Assembly: GCA_018398765.1 (NCBI GenBank)
Contig: JAHBMJ010001013.1
Span: 1-35,000 of the forward strand
DNA: 35,000 nt
Reading direction: 5' to 3'
DNA from: Chromera velia
Lineage: Eukaryota; Sar; Chromeraceae
Positions 11,218 through 23,235 of this stretch are shown piece after piece. Under the pieces are notes generated by a model. The model saw nothing but the letters and a program-made list of their open reading frames with translations, did not search any database and was not told where the DNA came from. The translations under genes were made by a program, and so were the position numbers. The number at the start of each line of letters is the position of its first letter. The first letter of the stretch is position 1.

Positions 11218-12731
11218 AGTTTCAACTTTCAGAATTAGAGGGACAGAGGTTGATGGAAAGTAAGGCGGCGTGTTTCATTGTCTGCCTTTGCTGTCCTGTT
11301 TGTAAATTTGGTGAGTGAGTGAATGAATCGCAGAAGGTCCCTCCATGTTCATGACTGCATGCCTTGCATCGATCCGCACGAACAATTGAGAAAAGACACT
11401 TTGGGTCGGGGCGCTTAATTTTTCCGAATCGTTCGATGAGCTTTGCATGATGACCAATTGAGTTCACGAGGAAGAGAGAATCGAAGAGGAGGGGAGAACC
11501 GTGCCAGTGAGGGCTGGGGGAATCGATGAAAAGACTGCCTCAACGGAACTTTTTGGAAGAAATCGAATAGAAATACGTCTAGCTTATTATATATAAAAGA
11601 GAAGCGTGTCGCTTTGCTTGAATGTTATATGAAGAAAAAGGAGCGATTCAAAAATATTTAAAATGTCAAAAACATTTACGAAAACATTTGACTCGTAACT
11701 TCAGATTTCATAAAAATCAGTTTCTCTCTAAAAAGCACTGCAAGGTTTTGCTCGAGTTTTTGAAATTGAATTAAAACGAAAGTGTCTCATGCGTTGCTAT
11801 GAATTGCTAAAAACCTAGGAATAGGTTTATAGCAATTGTTGCTGGGATATAATGATTTCGATAATTATTATGATGATTTGAATATAAATGCTTTATATTT
11901 ATTTAATGGTCTATATAGCCAGAGTAAAAAGAAGAGTAGAAATAAATTATGCATATAACATTCAGCATTTTTAAAGAAACTTTAAACAAATTAAGTTCTA
12001 GTTTTTTACATTCCTCATCATCATCATCATCATCAATGCTGCATCATCATCTAGATATCATCATTTTATATACTTACCCATACATATACTTATCACTTAT
12101 ACTTAATTTAGTATAAGTTTATATGTTATAATTGTTTCTTAGATTTTTTTTCAATCGAATAGTAGTCAATTCATAATTTATGAAAAACACCTTCAAATTA
12201 GATTCTATGCATAAAACTTTCATGAAAACTATCTACAACTATCTTGCTAGTATGAAAAGAATCAACTTAGGAATCAACATTAGCATTAAGTTTTTTTTTT
12301 AATTGACCGGTAAAGATCAAACAAGAAACCTAGCAAGAAACTCACTTATCTAGTCCATGGGAGCTTTTTTTCTAGTATCAATTTTTTAAAATCCTTTTTT
12401 AAAATGAAATTTTATTTTATGTATGGCTTCAACATATTTTACAAAAAAACATCGCTACCAAAAGAATAAAAAATCATCAAAAACCGCCACAAGACGTCAA
12501 AGCAAATGGGGGTTCTCTGTCGCAACCGCGCGACAACCTGCACCAACACGTCTGCGTTTGACCTCTCCTCCCTGCACTAGCATGTCTGCAGGCAGTCTTT
12601 TCAATTCACCAGACGACAACCAAAAAAACACACGTACAAAAGATAGACGAGACCCCCTTTTACAGAGGGAATGAATGAAGCACCGAGTCAGGCAAATAAT
12701 TTCTCACCCAATCCGTCACTCACTGCTTCGA
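11218..12731. other. Convergent intergenic gap with AT-rich island
   Basis: This is the 3' side of both the plus-strand gene ending at 11217 and the minus-strand gene ending at 12732. From about 11560 to 12480 the sequence becomes very AT-rich, unlike the surrounding DNA, with a CAT run near 12016-12051 and an AATAAA at about 11939. A 15-bp stem with one mismatch and a GGAA loop lies at 11803-11836. No ORF of note and no terminal repeats were found, so origin is unknown (old transposon, organelle-derived DNA or ordinary spacer). Confidence 0.5.
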
Positions 12732-14328
12732 TCATGCCCTTCCCTTCCCGACTGCCTGGAAGAACAGGGCCATGTTTCCAAGAGACAACGAGTCCTTCTC
12801 CCCCTGACTCTCCCTCTCGAATTCTGTCTGACTCTGTCCCTTTGTCTTCCCCTCCATACCCTCACTCTCTCTCTTGCCCTCTTTCTCTGGTCCCTTTGGC
12901 TCGACCAGGAATCCCCCCAGGCCCTCTTTCTGCCTGACTGCGGAGAGCGACTCTGCAAGGGCCTGGAATGAAGCCATAATGGCCGACGAAGATGAAGAAG
13001 ACAGAAGACGATCGGACTGCTCCCCCATAGAGTCACTCTCCACGTCTCCGTCTCTTCTCTCTTCCTCCATCTTCCGTCCCATCTCAATCTCCCGTTTCCG
13101 TTGTCTCGTCTTTGCCGCCGTCTCTTCGGCTTCTGCCTGGAGGGCTAAAGTCTCTCTGTCAATTGCGAACTGCTCCAGCCTCAGCCGACGGGTCTGCAAT
13201 CACATTCATGCATTTATTCTCATACAGAATTCTGTATGAAAATAAATATGGTCTGCAATCACATAATCCACAGTTTCATCCCGTAGACATTCGCAATTTC
13301 AACCGTATCTCCCTCATTATACACATTCATATGACAGAGGACCAAATAAACGGTGGTGATCGGCTTGCTAATCTGAAGTGCGTTTTGAAGGACAAAAGAC
13401 TCGTGAATCCAAAAAGAGTCAAGCAAGGCAGCAAGTGCAGTCTTCCATGAGCACACCTTCGTCCGTCTTCTTCCCGCATTCCACCTTAGATCCTTCCTTT
13501 TTCATTCCTCCTTCCCTCACTCCCTTCTTTTCTCCGCGCACCGAACCGAGATATCCAATCACCGCTCCTTGACAGGAAGTCAGGTGCCTCTCCACCCCAT
13601 CGAATCCCTTAATGCCTTTGGACTGTGAATTTAGAATTCGGGTTTTCTTCGGCACTTCATTGTGGTGTATTCGAATCGTATTGCGACCCAATTCAGGGTT
13701 TGTTCTCATACCGACTCACCCTGACTTCCTTTGTCATCGTCTCCACGCACTCATTTGAACAGAGGAACCGACGAACGGAGGACGCCTCCACGTGCTCAGA
13801 CGAGGACGAGGAGCCCAATCCTCCTTCCTCGTTTCCTTCTGGCAGACAAAGGGCAAAACACAATTAATTAAAGGAAGGGAAATGTCGGCAGACAAACATC
13901 GAGGGACCTGCCGATGGATTTGAAAGTCATTGACTTCATCTTCACGCAACGGCGCAAGAGAACACAAGAAAAAAACAAGCTCAGCCAGTAGACTGTTGAC
14001 CCACCCACCTACTCCGTGATCCTTTTAAAAGATCAAATTACTTTCCAAACACACACTCAATCAATCATATCCTGTCCACCCTTGCGACCTTCCATCCATT
14101 TGTTTCCCCCTCTTTGTCTTCCTCTTTTCTCCTCCTTTTTTCTTCTTCACGTCCGTTCTTCCGTCACCTCACCCCTCCGCCCAATCCTCTCCGACCGACC
14201 AACGGACCGACCGCCGCTGCCGGAGGGAACCCGGACCTCTGTCGCCTGCTCTTTCAGGAGGACTTTGTAGCACTGGTAACAGGACACCTGCATGCACACA
14301 GGCGGGCCAACCGAGGGACACGGGAGTT

Positions 14329-14371
<43 letters not shown>

Positions 14372-14897
14372 AAGAAAGAAAGAAAGAAATGGACCAAACG
14401 AACAGACAACCAAATATCATCGGCAGTTGTGACAACAGACTTCGTCTTTGTTCTTCCCCCCCTGTTGTCCCTCCTGTTGCTGGGAGCCCATGCAACCCCG
14501 CGAGTCTCTCTTCATTCGGGCAATGCATTAAAAGGAAAGCACGCACACCGGACACTGACACGCGCATCAAGGCGTACACAATGTCACAAAAATCTCCAAA
14601 ACACAACAGGGAACGCATAATCGAACAGAACAGACCTTTTCCTCTTCTGCCACTGCGCAGCTTTCCCCTGTTCCTGTCTCTGTCTCTGTGTCTAAATCGG
14701 GGATGTCTGTGTTGATTCGCAGCCCCCTCGACCTCAGCACTCTGCCTCTTCTCTCTGGGCCTTGCGTTTTTTCCATCGCTTCCCCATCCTCCTCGCCTGC
14801 TGAGGTCTCGGCGTCTCTCGTCTTTGTCTTCCAACTCCTGCACACACAGACACACACATACACACACTTACTCACTTACTGACGTAGAAATGCGCAG

Positions 14898-14954
<57 letters not shown>

Positions 14955-14988
14955 CACACTTACTGACGTAGAAGTGCGCAGGCACACA

Positions 14989-15024
<36 letters not shown>

Positions 15025-16954
15025 TACAGATACACATCCACATATAGACGCAAAAGAGACTGTTGCTGTGAGAGTGTTTGGCTCCACAGCCTCAGCCTTC
15101 AATATTGAGAACAGGAAAAAAAGGTGATGTCAGAATAGTGAAATCATGACCAGCCTGTAGCCAGAGCAAGAGAGATGAAGGAACAGAAGACACCAAACAG
15201 GCCAAATGAATTTCTCTTTTTCCTTCCACGTTTTCTGTCCAACAAAGATTCTCCCGATTGACGAAATTCACTTACGGGATCTGCTGGTGGGTCCGGAAAC
15301 TCTTTATCCCTCCCCCTTGCCCTCCTTCTACGTTGTTCAAGTCAGCAGACCATAGTGGAGACAGGGAAACGGGCTTTCCTTGTGCTGCCGTCCCGTTGCC
15401 CGTTCCTCCTGCTGGAGAAGGGGGGGGTGCAGGTCTGCGCTTGACCCCCTCAACTGGAGTCCTCACGCGGATGCTGCACGGAGAGAAGAAACGCAACAAA
15501 GGAGCTCATCGTGTGTGCGCATGGTTCTGGACTTTTGGGATCATCCTTTCAGAGAGGGGAGGGAAAATGCATGCATGAGGAGCAGTGAAAGGAAGGCAGA
15601 GATGGGGAGGAAGAGGAAAAGAACACGGAAAAAGGGACACAAGAAAAGACGAAGAAGGGACCCAAAGTGCTCCCGTACAGGAAAGATATCCAGAACGTTT
15701 GCTGCGCTCTGTCTGACCTTTCCGTGCCTGTGAGAGCCCAAAATTTCAGACCGGCATCTTGCATCGCTTCAGCCCCAGTAGTTTCTTTCTCACTATGCGC
15801 CTCTACTTTCTTCTCCTGTCCTCCCTTGGGTTCATTGACTGATTCCAACCCTCTGCCTGCCGACTCTCGCTTCTTCTGAATGTACCCCCCTCCCTCAAAA
15901 GACTGCTGCTGAAACTTTGAGTCACCGAATTCCTTCCCAGAATCCCCCAAACTGCCCCCCCCCTCTCCCTTGCCCCCTCCTTTCCCCTGCAAGGCAGCAC
16001 AGGAAGCGGAGCAGACGGCTTCGATGTCCACACTGGAGGCGGTGATGGTCTGGCGGTGTTGACCATCGGGGCCCACAGTCCACCGCCGCCACTCGGTTGT
16101 GTGAAGAGCGGCGACGCCACTGGGGCTCAGAGGGAACCTGACCTCTTCGCATTCAGGGGCAGTTGGGCAAGAAGGAGGCACAGCGGGCTGCTGGTCAAAG
16201 CATTCTCTCTCTCTTTCCTTTCCTTCCTCCAACCCCCCCTCAGTCTGTGTGCCCATACCCTCCGTCTGAATTTCCATCTCCTTCTTTGAGGCTCTTGAGG
16301 GAGGTTTTTTTTCGTGTTTCGGGGGCACAGAGACACACGTACCCCGGGGTGTTGGGCGAGTTTTCGCTTTCCGGGACCCAGCAGCCGTTTTGCCGGTGTA
16401 GCTCGGAACGCCATGTTTGCCGTGTTTGAGATGTCCCACGCAGACCTCAGCGTCCGGCCGTGCCCTCAGAGACGACTGGACAACCAGACTTGAGAGAATC
16501 TGTCCCTCGTTTTTCGGGCTTGTGTCTTCTGTCTGGGAAGTCGAGGCGTGAGGATCGGAATTGGAAGAGAGAGAAGCAGAGGGACGAAGAGACCAGCCGG
16601 GGGGGGGACCTCCACGCACAAATTGGGTTGGGTTGTTTGTGTTTCCTTTCTCCTTTTTGTTTTTGCCAAGTGTCTGACTGGCGGAGAGATTGTTTGAAGA
16701 AGAGGAAGATGGAAGGACGTGAGAGCCTCGCTGGCATAGTTGGGAGAGAATTTCGGGGGACGCGGACACCTTCCCTTTCTGTGCTGCCTCAGCTGCGGAA
16801 TTCTCTCCCATAATTGTCCCCTCCTCCATTTCATTCTGGTCCGAGGAGAAGAGAACTTTTTCCGTCCAGTCGCCTACGGGCAGACAGGAAGAAATCACTC
16901 ACATATTGTGTGTGAAAAATTGTACCGAGAGATTCATTGACAGACCGTCAAATC

Positions 16955-16995
<41 letters not shown>

Positions 16996-19062
16996 TCGGG
17001 TTGGAGGGAGCAAAGAGAAACGATATCAGATAGGCGCACATGCAGAAGACAAACGCAACGGTGCACCCATCCATACATACTGACCTGAATGACTTCACAA
17101 CACACCAAGAAAATCAGAGACACGACCAACTGACAGACGCACAAAGTCTTGCAAGGAGAAGGCAGGCTGACCGAGAGGCTGCATAGCAGAAGACGACGTC
17201 TCGTCTTCCCCTTCCTCTGTCATCTCAGTCCCCTTGGCCACTTGTGAGCTTGAGTCCGCACCTGCTGCCTGTTTTCTTCCTGCTCGCCACTCCTGAAAAT
17301 CAGCCAATTGCATCAACAAAACGAATAAATCAACCCGAACAGAGAAACAAACCCTTTTCATCCTCTGTTGCAGTAAAGCCCAACAATTACATTTCAGCTG
17401 ACCACACCCTGCAAATTAAATTCCTTTCTTCGCACAGTCCCTCTTTTAATTTCGAAAGAAGCTCGGCGAAAGGGCGAATGAATGACTGAATCCCGCACCT
17501 CCATTTGACATAATGAGAGAGAACTTTGCTCACATGATAAAATAAGGAATTAACGGCACGGAGAGGGAAAACAGGGAAAAGAACCAAGCACACGGACCAC
17601 CGAATACGACAGTGCCAGACGAAAAAGATGCCAGCCGAGCATTTCTGAGCGAAAAACAAAGACTACAAGAAAGCAGCGAAACAGAAAAAGCGCTCACACT
17701 GACACACACACCCTTCCATGCCCCTTCCCCCGCAGACCTCGAGAGCCTTGAGAAACTGTTGGTGTTCCCCTTCCTCGTCAAACTCTCCCCACAGAGACCC
17801 GTTATCCTTCTCCTTCTCCTTCTCTCTCCCTTGTCCCTGTCCCCCCTTCCCCCTCCGTTGTTGCCGTTGTCTCGACAAGCACGATGAAGGCACCCTTTCG
17901 TTCTCTGGTTGACTCTTCTCTGGGATCCTCCCCTCATTGCCTGTCTCGCCTCCCGCCAAGAGACGTCGCCCCCCTCTGTTGGGTTGCGGTTTTGCTTTCG
18001 TCTGCAGGGGGGAGGGTGATTTGATCATCTTCTTTTGTCTCTGATGACTCTAATTACGCTTCTGTGATACATTGCCCAAAAAGGGCACTGCCTGTTCTGT
18101 CTTATCCTTTCTGTATCCATTCTGATTGCGCATGCGTTAGAAAACAAGAAGGATCACTCTGAGGCACCAACGCGTGCGCGCAAACACGCACACACACTCA
18201 CGCCGGAGCGAACAAACACTCACTCGCAAAAGGAACACCCATCTCATGAGTCATCGAAAGACTGCATGAGGATGACTGCAGATCCAGAACAGAGCCCCCA
18301 CCGTGATGATGGACTCGTTTCCCCTCCCTTGCCTTCCTCTTCGCTTAGGCTCTCCTTCTTGACTGACCGAGGGCATTTCGTCATGAGAGCTTTTGTCCTT
18401 GCCCGAGTCTCCTACTGTGTCAGTCTGGGCGCCTCCTTCTGCACCTGCAGTCAGGAGAGAATAAGTGACAGAGCATTACAGAAAAACCAGAGCACAGGAG
18501 AGGAAAAAGAGAAACCAGTGGATTCCGAATCATGAAGCCTTCAAACAGTCGTGTTCTGTAAGGCCACAAGAAGAACGGCACATGTCGACCAGTCAGTTGA
18601 CTGAAAGAAAGCCACAAACTCCTGTCTGCAGAGAGGAAACCGGACACCGAGGAAGGACTGATCCAACCCACTCACTCACTCACTCACTAGCTCACGAACG
18701 TTCTGTGGTGTTTTCTTCGTCTTCGGAAAGCACCAGAGCGCTCGTCAGACGGGCCCCTGCCCGAGCGAAGGCCCGAGAAAGCCCCCCTGCCCCCTTTTCT
18801 CTTTCTCTTTCCATCCCCCCGACAGGCGACAAGGATCCAGCATCTGCAAATGCTGGCCTGCCGTCTTCCCTCGTGTCTCCTGCTTGTTTACCCTCTTCTT
18901 TCTGTGTCTGCCCTCCCACTTTCGCCTCCCCGTCCGGATAGTCACTCTTCTTCCTTTCCAGGGACGGACTTAGAGGACTCAAGGGAACCCCAGGAGAGAC
19001 GGCATCGGATGATCCCACCATCTGATTTGAGCAAAAGAAGGGGGGAAAGTGGTAAGGAATGA

Positions 19063-19094
<32 letters not shown>

Positions 19095-22082
19095 ACAAGA
19101 CGGGAAGAGAGGGAGAGAGAGAAAAGGAGAACAGCCAAACACAGCCCCTCCCTCCCAATCCGCTACTTTCTTCGGCTGTACAAAGAGAGGCAAAGATAGG
19201 TTTCGCCCCTTCCCACCAAAAGATTGGAAGGCCACGGAAAGAAAGACCGAAAATAAATACAGTGTGGCTCTGGCTCTGGCTGGCTGGGTGAGCAACTAGC
19301 TGATTATGGCTCAATGACTGACTCAAGAGCATCCAAGCCACCTGCTGATTGACTGACCGAAGTTGCGGAGAACGTGACTTTTCCTGGTCCTGCTTCTTCT
19401 TTTTTGATTCCCTTTTTGGCTCGTATCTCTTCTTCCTTCCCTCGTCCTGCAACGTTAGCTCCCTCCTTTGCTATTGAGACGTCCACAAATCGCACCGTCT
19501 TTACGGACGTTTTTTCTTTGGGCTCATGTTCTCTTTTGAGTTCTCCGCAATTTCCCTTCTCTTTCTGTAGAGCGAGGTAATGCGGATCAGCAGAATGGGC
19601 AGCTGAGTTTGTCGTCGTACGTTCTCTTTCCTTTTCCTGTTTTGGCCCTGGGGGGATGGGACTGAAATTTGAAGAAGACGGAATGGGACTCAGAAGGTCT
19701 GTCAGATCATTTCTTCCTCTTTCTCTTTCTTTTTCTTCTCCTTTTCCGATGCGGCCTCCTTTCCCTGTTTCCATCTCAGAGGACAGCACAGGGGTCGGAG
19801 GAGAGACGGCTGAAGACGAGTGTGTGTTCTGTGTATGCAGACGCGTTGGGAATCTTGTGAATCCAGTGGGTGTGTGGGGGGGGTGAGAAGGTGCAGCCAT
19901 ACTCTGGGGTTCGTGCGTGAGTGTTCCGTCATGAACACTTCCGCTCTCTCTGTGTCTTCCTCCCCTCCCCCTTCCTTTGGAAAGGGCTGCCCGCGCAATG
20001 GCGCGTGCCTTGAGGTCTTCAAGAGACGGCAACTGAGACGGGAGACGCGAGTTGGGGTGTCGATTGGGAGGCAGGGAAATGCCCTGACGGAGACGGCGTT
20101 CTTGGTGTTTTTGGAAATGATGAGCAGGCCCGGGGGTGACCTTCATGGAAGGTTTGTCTTTCTTCTTCTCTCCCAGGTCTTTGGCTTCGTTCCCTGTGTG
20201 TCCGGCAAGTTTGGATCCTGTCTTTGTCGGTTGTCCCCTGAGGGGGGGGAATCGGGAATTCTGCCTTTGGTTTGAGGAAGAATTGTCGGGCGCCAACACA
20301 GGCAAATTTTGGTCATTCAGAAGAGACTCAAGCATCCCTCCCTCCTCGTTTGGTTTGTTTGCTTTTCTCAATTGTGAAGCTGTGAGTGTGTTTTGCCTCT
20401 CTTTCTTCTGGTGAGAGATGGTCTCTATCCCCCGACCAAATCTGTCACGATGTCTGGCCCTCCCTCTGCCCTCAGCACTGCCTTTTGGCGGTTGCACTGG
20501 AGGAGTGACTGTGAAGAAGTCTGTCTGCACATTCGAAGAGGTCAAACCTCCATTTGCGCTGTGGGAGTCAGCCGTGAGGTCGTGAGCTCTGTCTGGGGAA
20601 TCCACTTGAACAGTAACACCACGCTGCCCCCCCGGCCCCTTGTCTGTTCTATGTCTTGAAATGGGAGTCGGAACTCTCCTTCTTCCCCTTCTCGGCGGTT
20701 CCTCATCATCCCCCACTTCCATGAAGGCAGGTGGGGTCCCTCTCGAGATTGTGTTCGTGTCTGTCGACGCAGCTGTGCAGGTCGTGGCTGTAGTTTGAGT
20801 GGAGAGACCCATTGAGGGCTCGAAAAGGTTCGGGTTGCTCTTCTTGGAAGGATGCAGCGTTGTTTCCCCTCCGCCTCCCCCGGCTTTGGATATGGAGGAA
20901 CGAAGGGGGTGCTGAAGAGAAAGAGAAGGGCAAGGAAGAGAAAAGGAGAGAAATCAACAAAAGAAAAGAGATATGAAGCTGCGCAAATCTGGAGATGAGT
21001 CTTTTGTCCACTCCAGCTATGGCAGGCAGCCTCGCTTCCTCAATTGCTTCTTCCCTTACTTACTCACTTTTTTTACCTACCTCTTTCCTTCCTTCCGTCC
21101 TTCTTTCCTTTCGTCTTTTCTTCGTCATTGAAGTTCTCAGCCGCTCAACCATGGCGCAAAAGAAAAACAACAGACAAAAAACGATTCCTTCAATGCGCCT
21201 TCGTCACAAGAGACATGCAGGGAGCTGTGCAGCAGCAGAAGAGGAGGAACAACAGCAGGACAAATCATGGCATTGACGACGGCAAAACTCGAATGAATGA
21301 AGATCTATCAGACTCATCCGAGACCTGCCGCGTCTTCTTCCCTCCCTCCCTCCCTCCCTCCCTCCCTCCCTTCCCACCTCTTTCGTTGCGCTTCTCCAGA
21401 TTTCGTCCGACGGCCCCCTGCAAAGCATGAATTGGTGCAGCGGCAGAAGGAAGCAGGGCATCAGCACACACATGCCGTGTTTTACTAACACATTGCCGCC
21501 CCTGCGTACATGTATGTAGACGGCCTTTAAAACAGAACCAGTGACAGAGGAGACAAGGACGGCGTAAGAGAAAAAGGAAAGGAGCAAAACAGAAAAAAGA
21601 AGGAGAAGACGACAAAATTAACAGGGCTCTGCTTGTACCCAAACTAGGCACACAAGCAAACTCTCCACCGGCACACTATTGAAAGACGGAAAACGGCTCG
21701 AACAACACTAAGAAAGGAGTGTTTACTGTCAAACAACACTTGCGTACGTAACAGTCCTCTCATTCCGTCACACAAAACGCGTCTTTGCAAAACTTCACAG
21801 TTCCTCTGGGTCTCTTCCACAAGGCATCATACTGTTATGTCACGGAGGAGTCTCGCCACGTCTGGTATGCACAATCGGGGATGGGACCTTACCGACGTGG
21901 ACCGTTGCCCTGAATGGATGGAATTACCTTTGTCGTTGCCGCTTGTCCTTCTCCCTCTGCATCATCATTTGCAGGGAGAGGAGGCTTTGCTGCATCTGCG
22001 TCGTTTCCGCAGACAGAGCCCGAGACTCTTCCGCCAGGGAAGCGAAGCGAGCGCTCGACTTTTGGGACTTCTTGGACGCCAT
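12732..22082 (-). CDS. Multi-exon probable nuclear protein with Myb-like (SHAQKYF) segment and Cys-pair zinc knuckle
   Basis: Exons in coding order: 22082-21928, 21417-21378, 20911-19319, 19021-18700 (end uncertain), 18444-18302 (or to 18368), 18001-17712, 17523-17499 (or from 17528), 17292-17172, 16873-15718, 15473-15276, 14837-14636, 14287-14212, 13838-13720, 13622-13485, 13193-12732. Phases agree at all joins except the doubtful one after 18700, where another small exon may exist. Length is about 1,680 residues. Features: N-terminal helix (TQMQQSLLSLQMMMQREKDK); long disordered stretches; EHQQFLKALE followed by SHAQKYF-Myb-like pieces (WK, VLSHYV, QVRTQAHKW) split between frames; a zinc knuckle CYQC...FLCSNEC (C-x2-C and C-x3-C about 45 residues apart, like TRASH, MYM or FLZ fingers); a final coiled coil (RQRKREIEMGRKMEEERRD). 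A transcription or chromatin role is inferred. The domain match is partial. Confidence 0.72.
13191..13264. repeat. Palindromic insertion flanked by 15-bp direct repeats at a 3' splice site
   Basis: The direct repeats 13191-13205 and 13250-13264 are identical. The 44 bp between them form a near-perfect palindrome with the 20-bp perfect core TCATACAGAATTCTGTATGA (13220-13239), flanked by ATTTAT/ATAAAT. The same core occurs at 3064-3164. On the minus strand each direct repeat contains ATTGCAG, and the downstream copy is the working acceptor of the last exon of the Myb-like gene. Use of the upstream copy would bring in an in-frame TGA. Confidence 0.85.
14331..14389. repeat. (GA)n then (GAAA)n microsatellite
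   Basis: Compound purine repeat in an intron of the Myb-like gene, just upstream (minus strand) of the exon that carries the first Cys pair. Confidence 0.95.
14876..15026. repeat. Compound (CA)n/(GA)n array with duplicated 24-bp unit
   Basis: Two CA runs separated by a short unique block. That block (CTTACTGACGTAGAA followed by GTGCGCAGG) occurs twice, near 14876 and 14959, with one substitution, so the array grew by duplication. It lies in the intron 14838-15275 of the Myb-like gene. Confidence 0.85.
16955..16993. repeat. (CA)n microsatellite
   Basis: Simple CA run in an intron of the Myb-like gene, between the exons starting at 17292 and 16873. Confidence 0.95.
19062..19091. repeat. (CA)n microsatellite
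   Basis: CA run about 40 bp upstream (minus strand) of the acceptor at 19022. Read as GT on the coding strand, it forms part of the acceptor-proximal tract. Confidence 0.9.
21339..21373. repeat. (CCCT)n microsatellite
   Basis: Tandem CCCT units that begin directly beside the donor of the 40-nt second exon of the Myb-like gene. Confidence 0.9.
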
Positions 22083-22683
22083 CCCTGCGGACCCTTCGAT
22101 CTGGCTGATACACTGATCGACTGTTGCAGACGTTTTGTCTCAAAGCTGCCAGCCTCCTCTGAAGGAAAGACTTTTCAACACCCCATCCACTGGATTGCTT
22201 TTTATGATTCAGTCACAGCAGTGAATCATCGAAGCGGCATGCAATGAAGCCCCATGCACGGTAGCCTACACCATCCTTAGTACGTAGTATCGCCTCGGGG
22301 CGCAGCTCAGCTCTGCTGAGATCAGCCAAGAGGCCCTGAGATCGCACGCACTCGCATAACGCATTTTTTTTTTAAACGAGGGTTCGTGGATGCACTTTTC
22401 ATTTTTGGGGGGGGTGTCTCCATGCACTATATCTCAACACGCGTACGTGAAACATTGTCGCAGTTGTGAGTGTCCGTGAGTGTCCACTATGTGTCCACTT
22501 TGCTTCACGGTGTGCTCTCGTCGATGTGCGTGTAATAGATCGAATGTCTGCAAAAGGTTTAAGGTGGAAGTTTTAAAATGAGTCTTGCAAACACCTGCAA
22601 AACGTACAGCATCCAGTGAAGTCCACTCATATCCTCAGAAGTCGATCGATCACGCAGTGACTCTTCTATATTTATCTTTAGTC
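22083..22683. promoter_or_regulatory. Divergent upstream region between the Myb-like gene and the intronless ORF
   Basis: This 600-bp gap separates two start codons facing away from each other. It should carry the promoter and 5' UTR of the minus-strand gene and possibly of the plus-strand ORF. A short inverted run (CTCAGCTCTGCTGAG) near 22306 and G and T homopolymers near 22366-22417 are the only structure seen. The role is inferred from orientation. Confidence 0.35.
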
Positions 22684-23193
22684 ATGGATCCAATTCTTCC
22701 GGAGGATTCGAACCAGTCGGTGGATGACATTCTACAGGCAGCGTTCGGGAATGTGCAGGGGCCCCTTTTAGAGGGTGCATTCTCGCCAGAGAATCCAGAG
22801 ACGAACGTGCACCACCCTCTGGCGCCCTCGACCGTCTCGGGCGAACTGGCCGGATTGTTTGCATCGAGTTCGACCCTAGATGAGCTCCCTGAGCAACAGA
22901 AAGTCTTGGCCATTCGGGACATGGCACTTAACCTCGCGGCGCAACACCCGAAGATCAACTACGGAAACGCAGGTTTTGAGGAAGAATTATTGGATGTAGG
23001 GGCGTTTTTCGTACGTTTTTTTGTTTGCCTCCAAGATGGCATGGAGAAGGGCAGGAGCCTGACTTTTGCAGTGGGGAGTTTCGGTACTGGAATTGAGGTG
23101 CAGGAGAAGACCGAATTTTTTTCTGTCAAAGGACTCAAGGGGCAGGACGTGGAGGATGCATTCAAGGAGGCAGAAGCGTGGATTTCAGACTAG
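22684..23193 (+). CDS. Intronless ORF, 169 residues, unknown function
   Basis: An uninterrupted reading frame from an ATG at 22684 to TAG at 23191-23193. The same frame stays open upstream to 22585 but has no ATG there. The protein is acidic and not low-complexity (VDDILQAAFGNVQGPLLEG; LDELPEQQKVLAIRDMAL; KGLKGQDVEDAFKEAEAW), which supports real coding. I recognise no family, transmembrane segment or metal motif. It lacks introns where every neighbour has them, and is followed at once by a G/T-biased island and an 800-bp pyrimidine tract. It could therefore be a recently retro-copied gene, part of a mobile element, or the last exon of a longer plus-strand gene (TTTATCTTTAG at 22671-22681 is acceptor-like). 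I do not assign a function. Confidence 0.5.
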   Translation: MDPILPEDSNQSVDDILQAAFGNVQGPLLEGAFSPENPETNVHHPLAPSTVSGELAGLFASSSTLDELPEQQKVLAIRDMALNLAAQHPKINYGNAGFEEELLDVGAFFVRFFVCLQDGMEKGRSLTFAVGSFGTGIEVQEKTEFFSVKGLKGQDVEDAFKEAEAWISD

Positions 23194-23235
23194 ATTTCAG
23201 GTTTTCCCGCAGAGTGAAGAGCGGCGCATACAGAA

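Noticed and set aside
21265-21651. 128-codon minus-strand frame upstream of the second exon of the Myb-like gene
   Set aside because: Only the 40-nt piece 21378-21417 has splice borders that fit the neighbouring phases; the rest is intron with a CCCT repeat.
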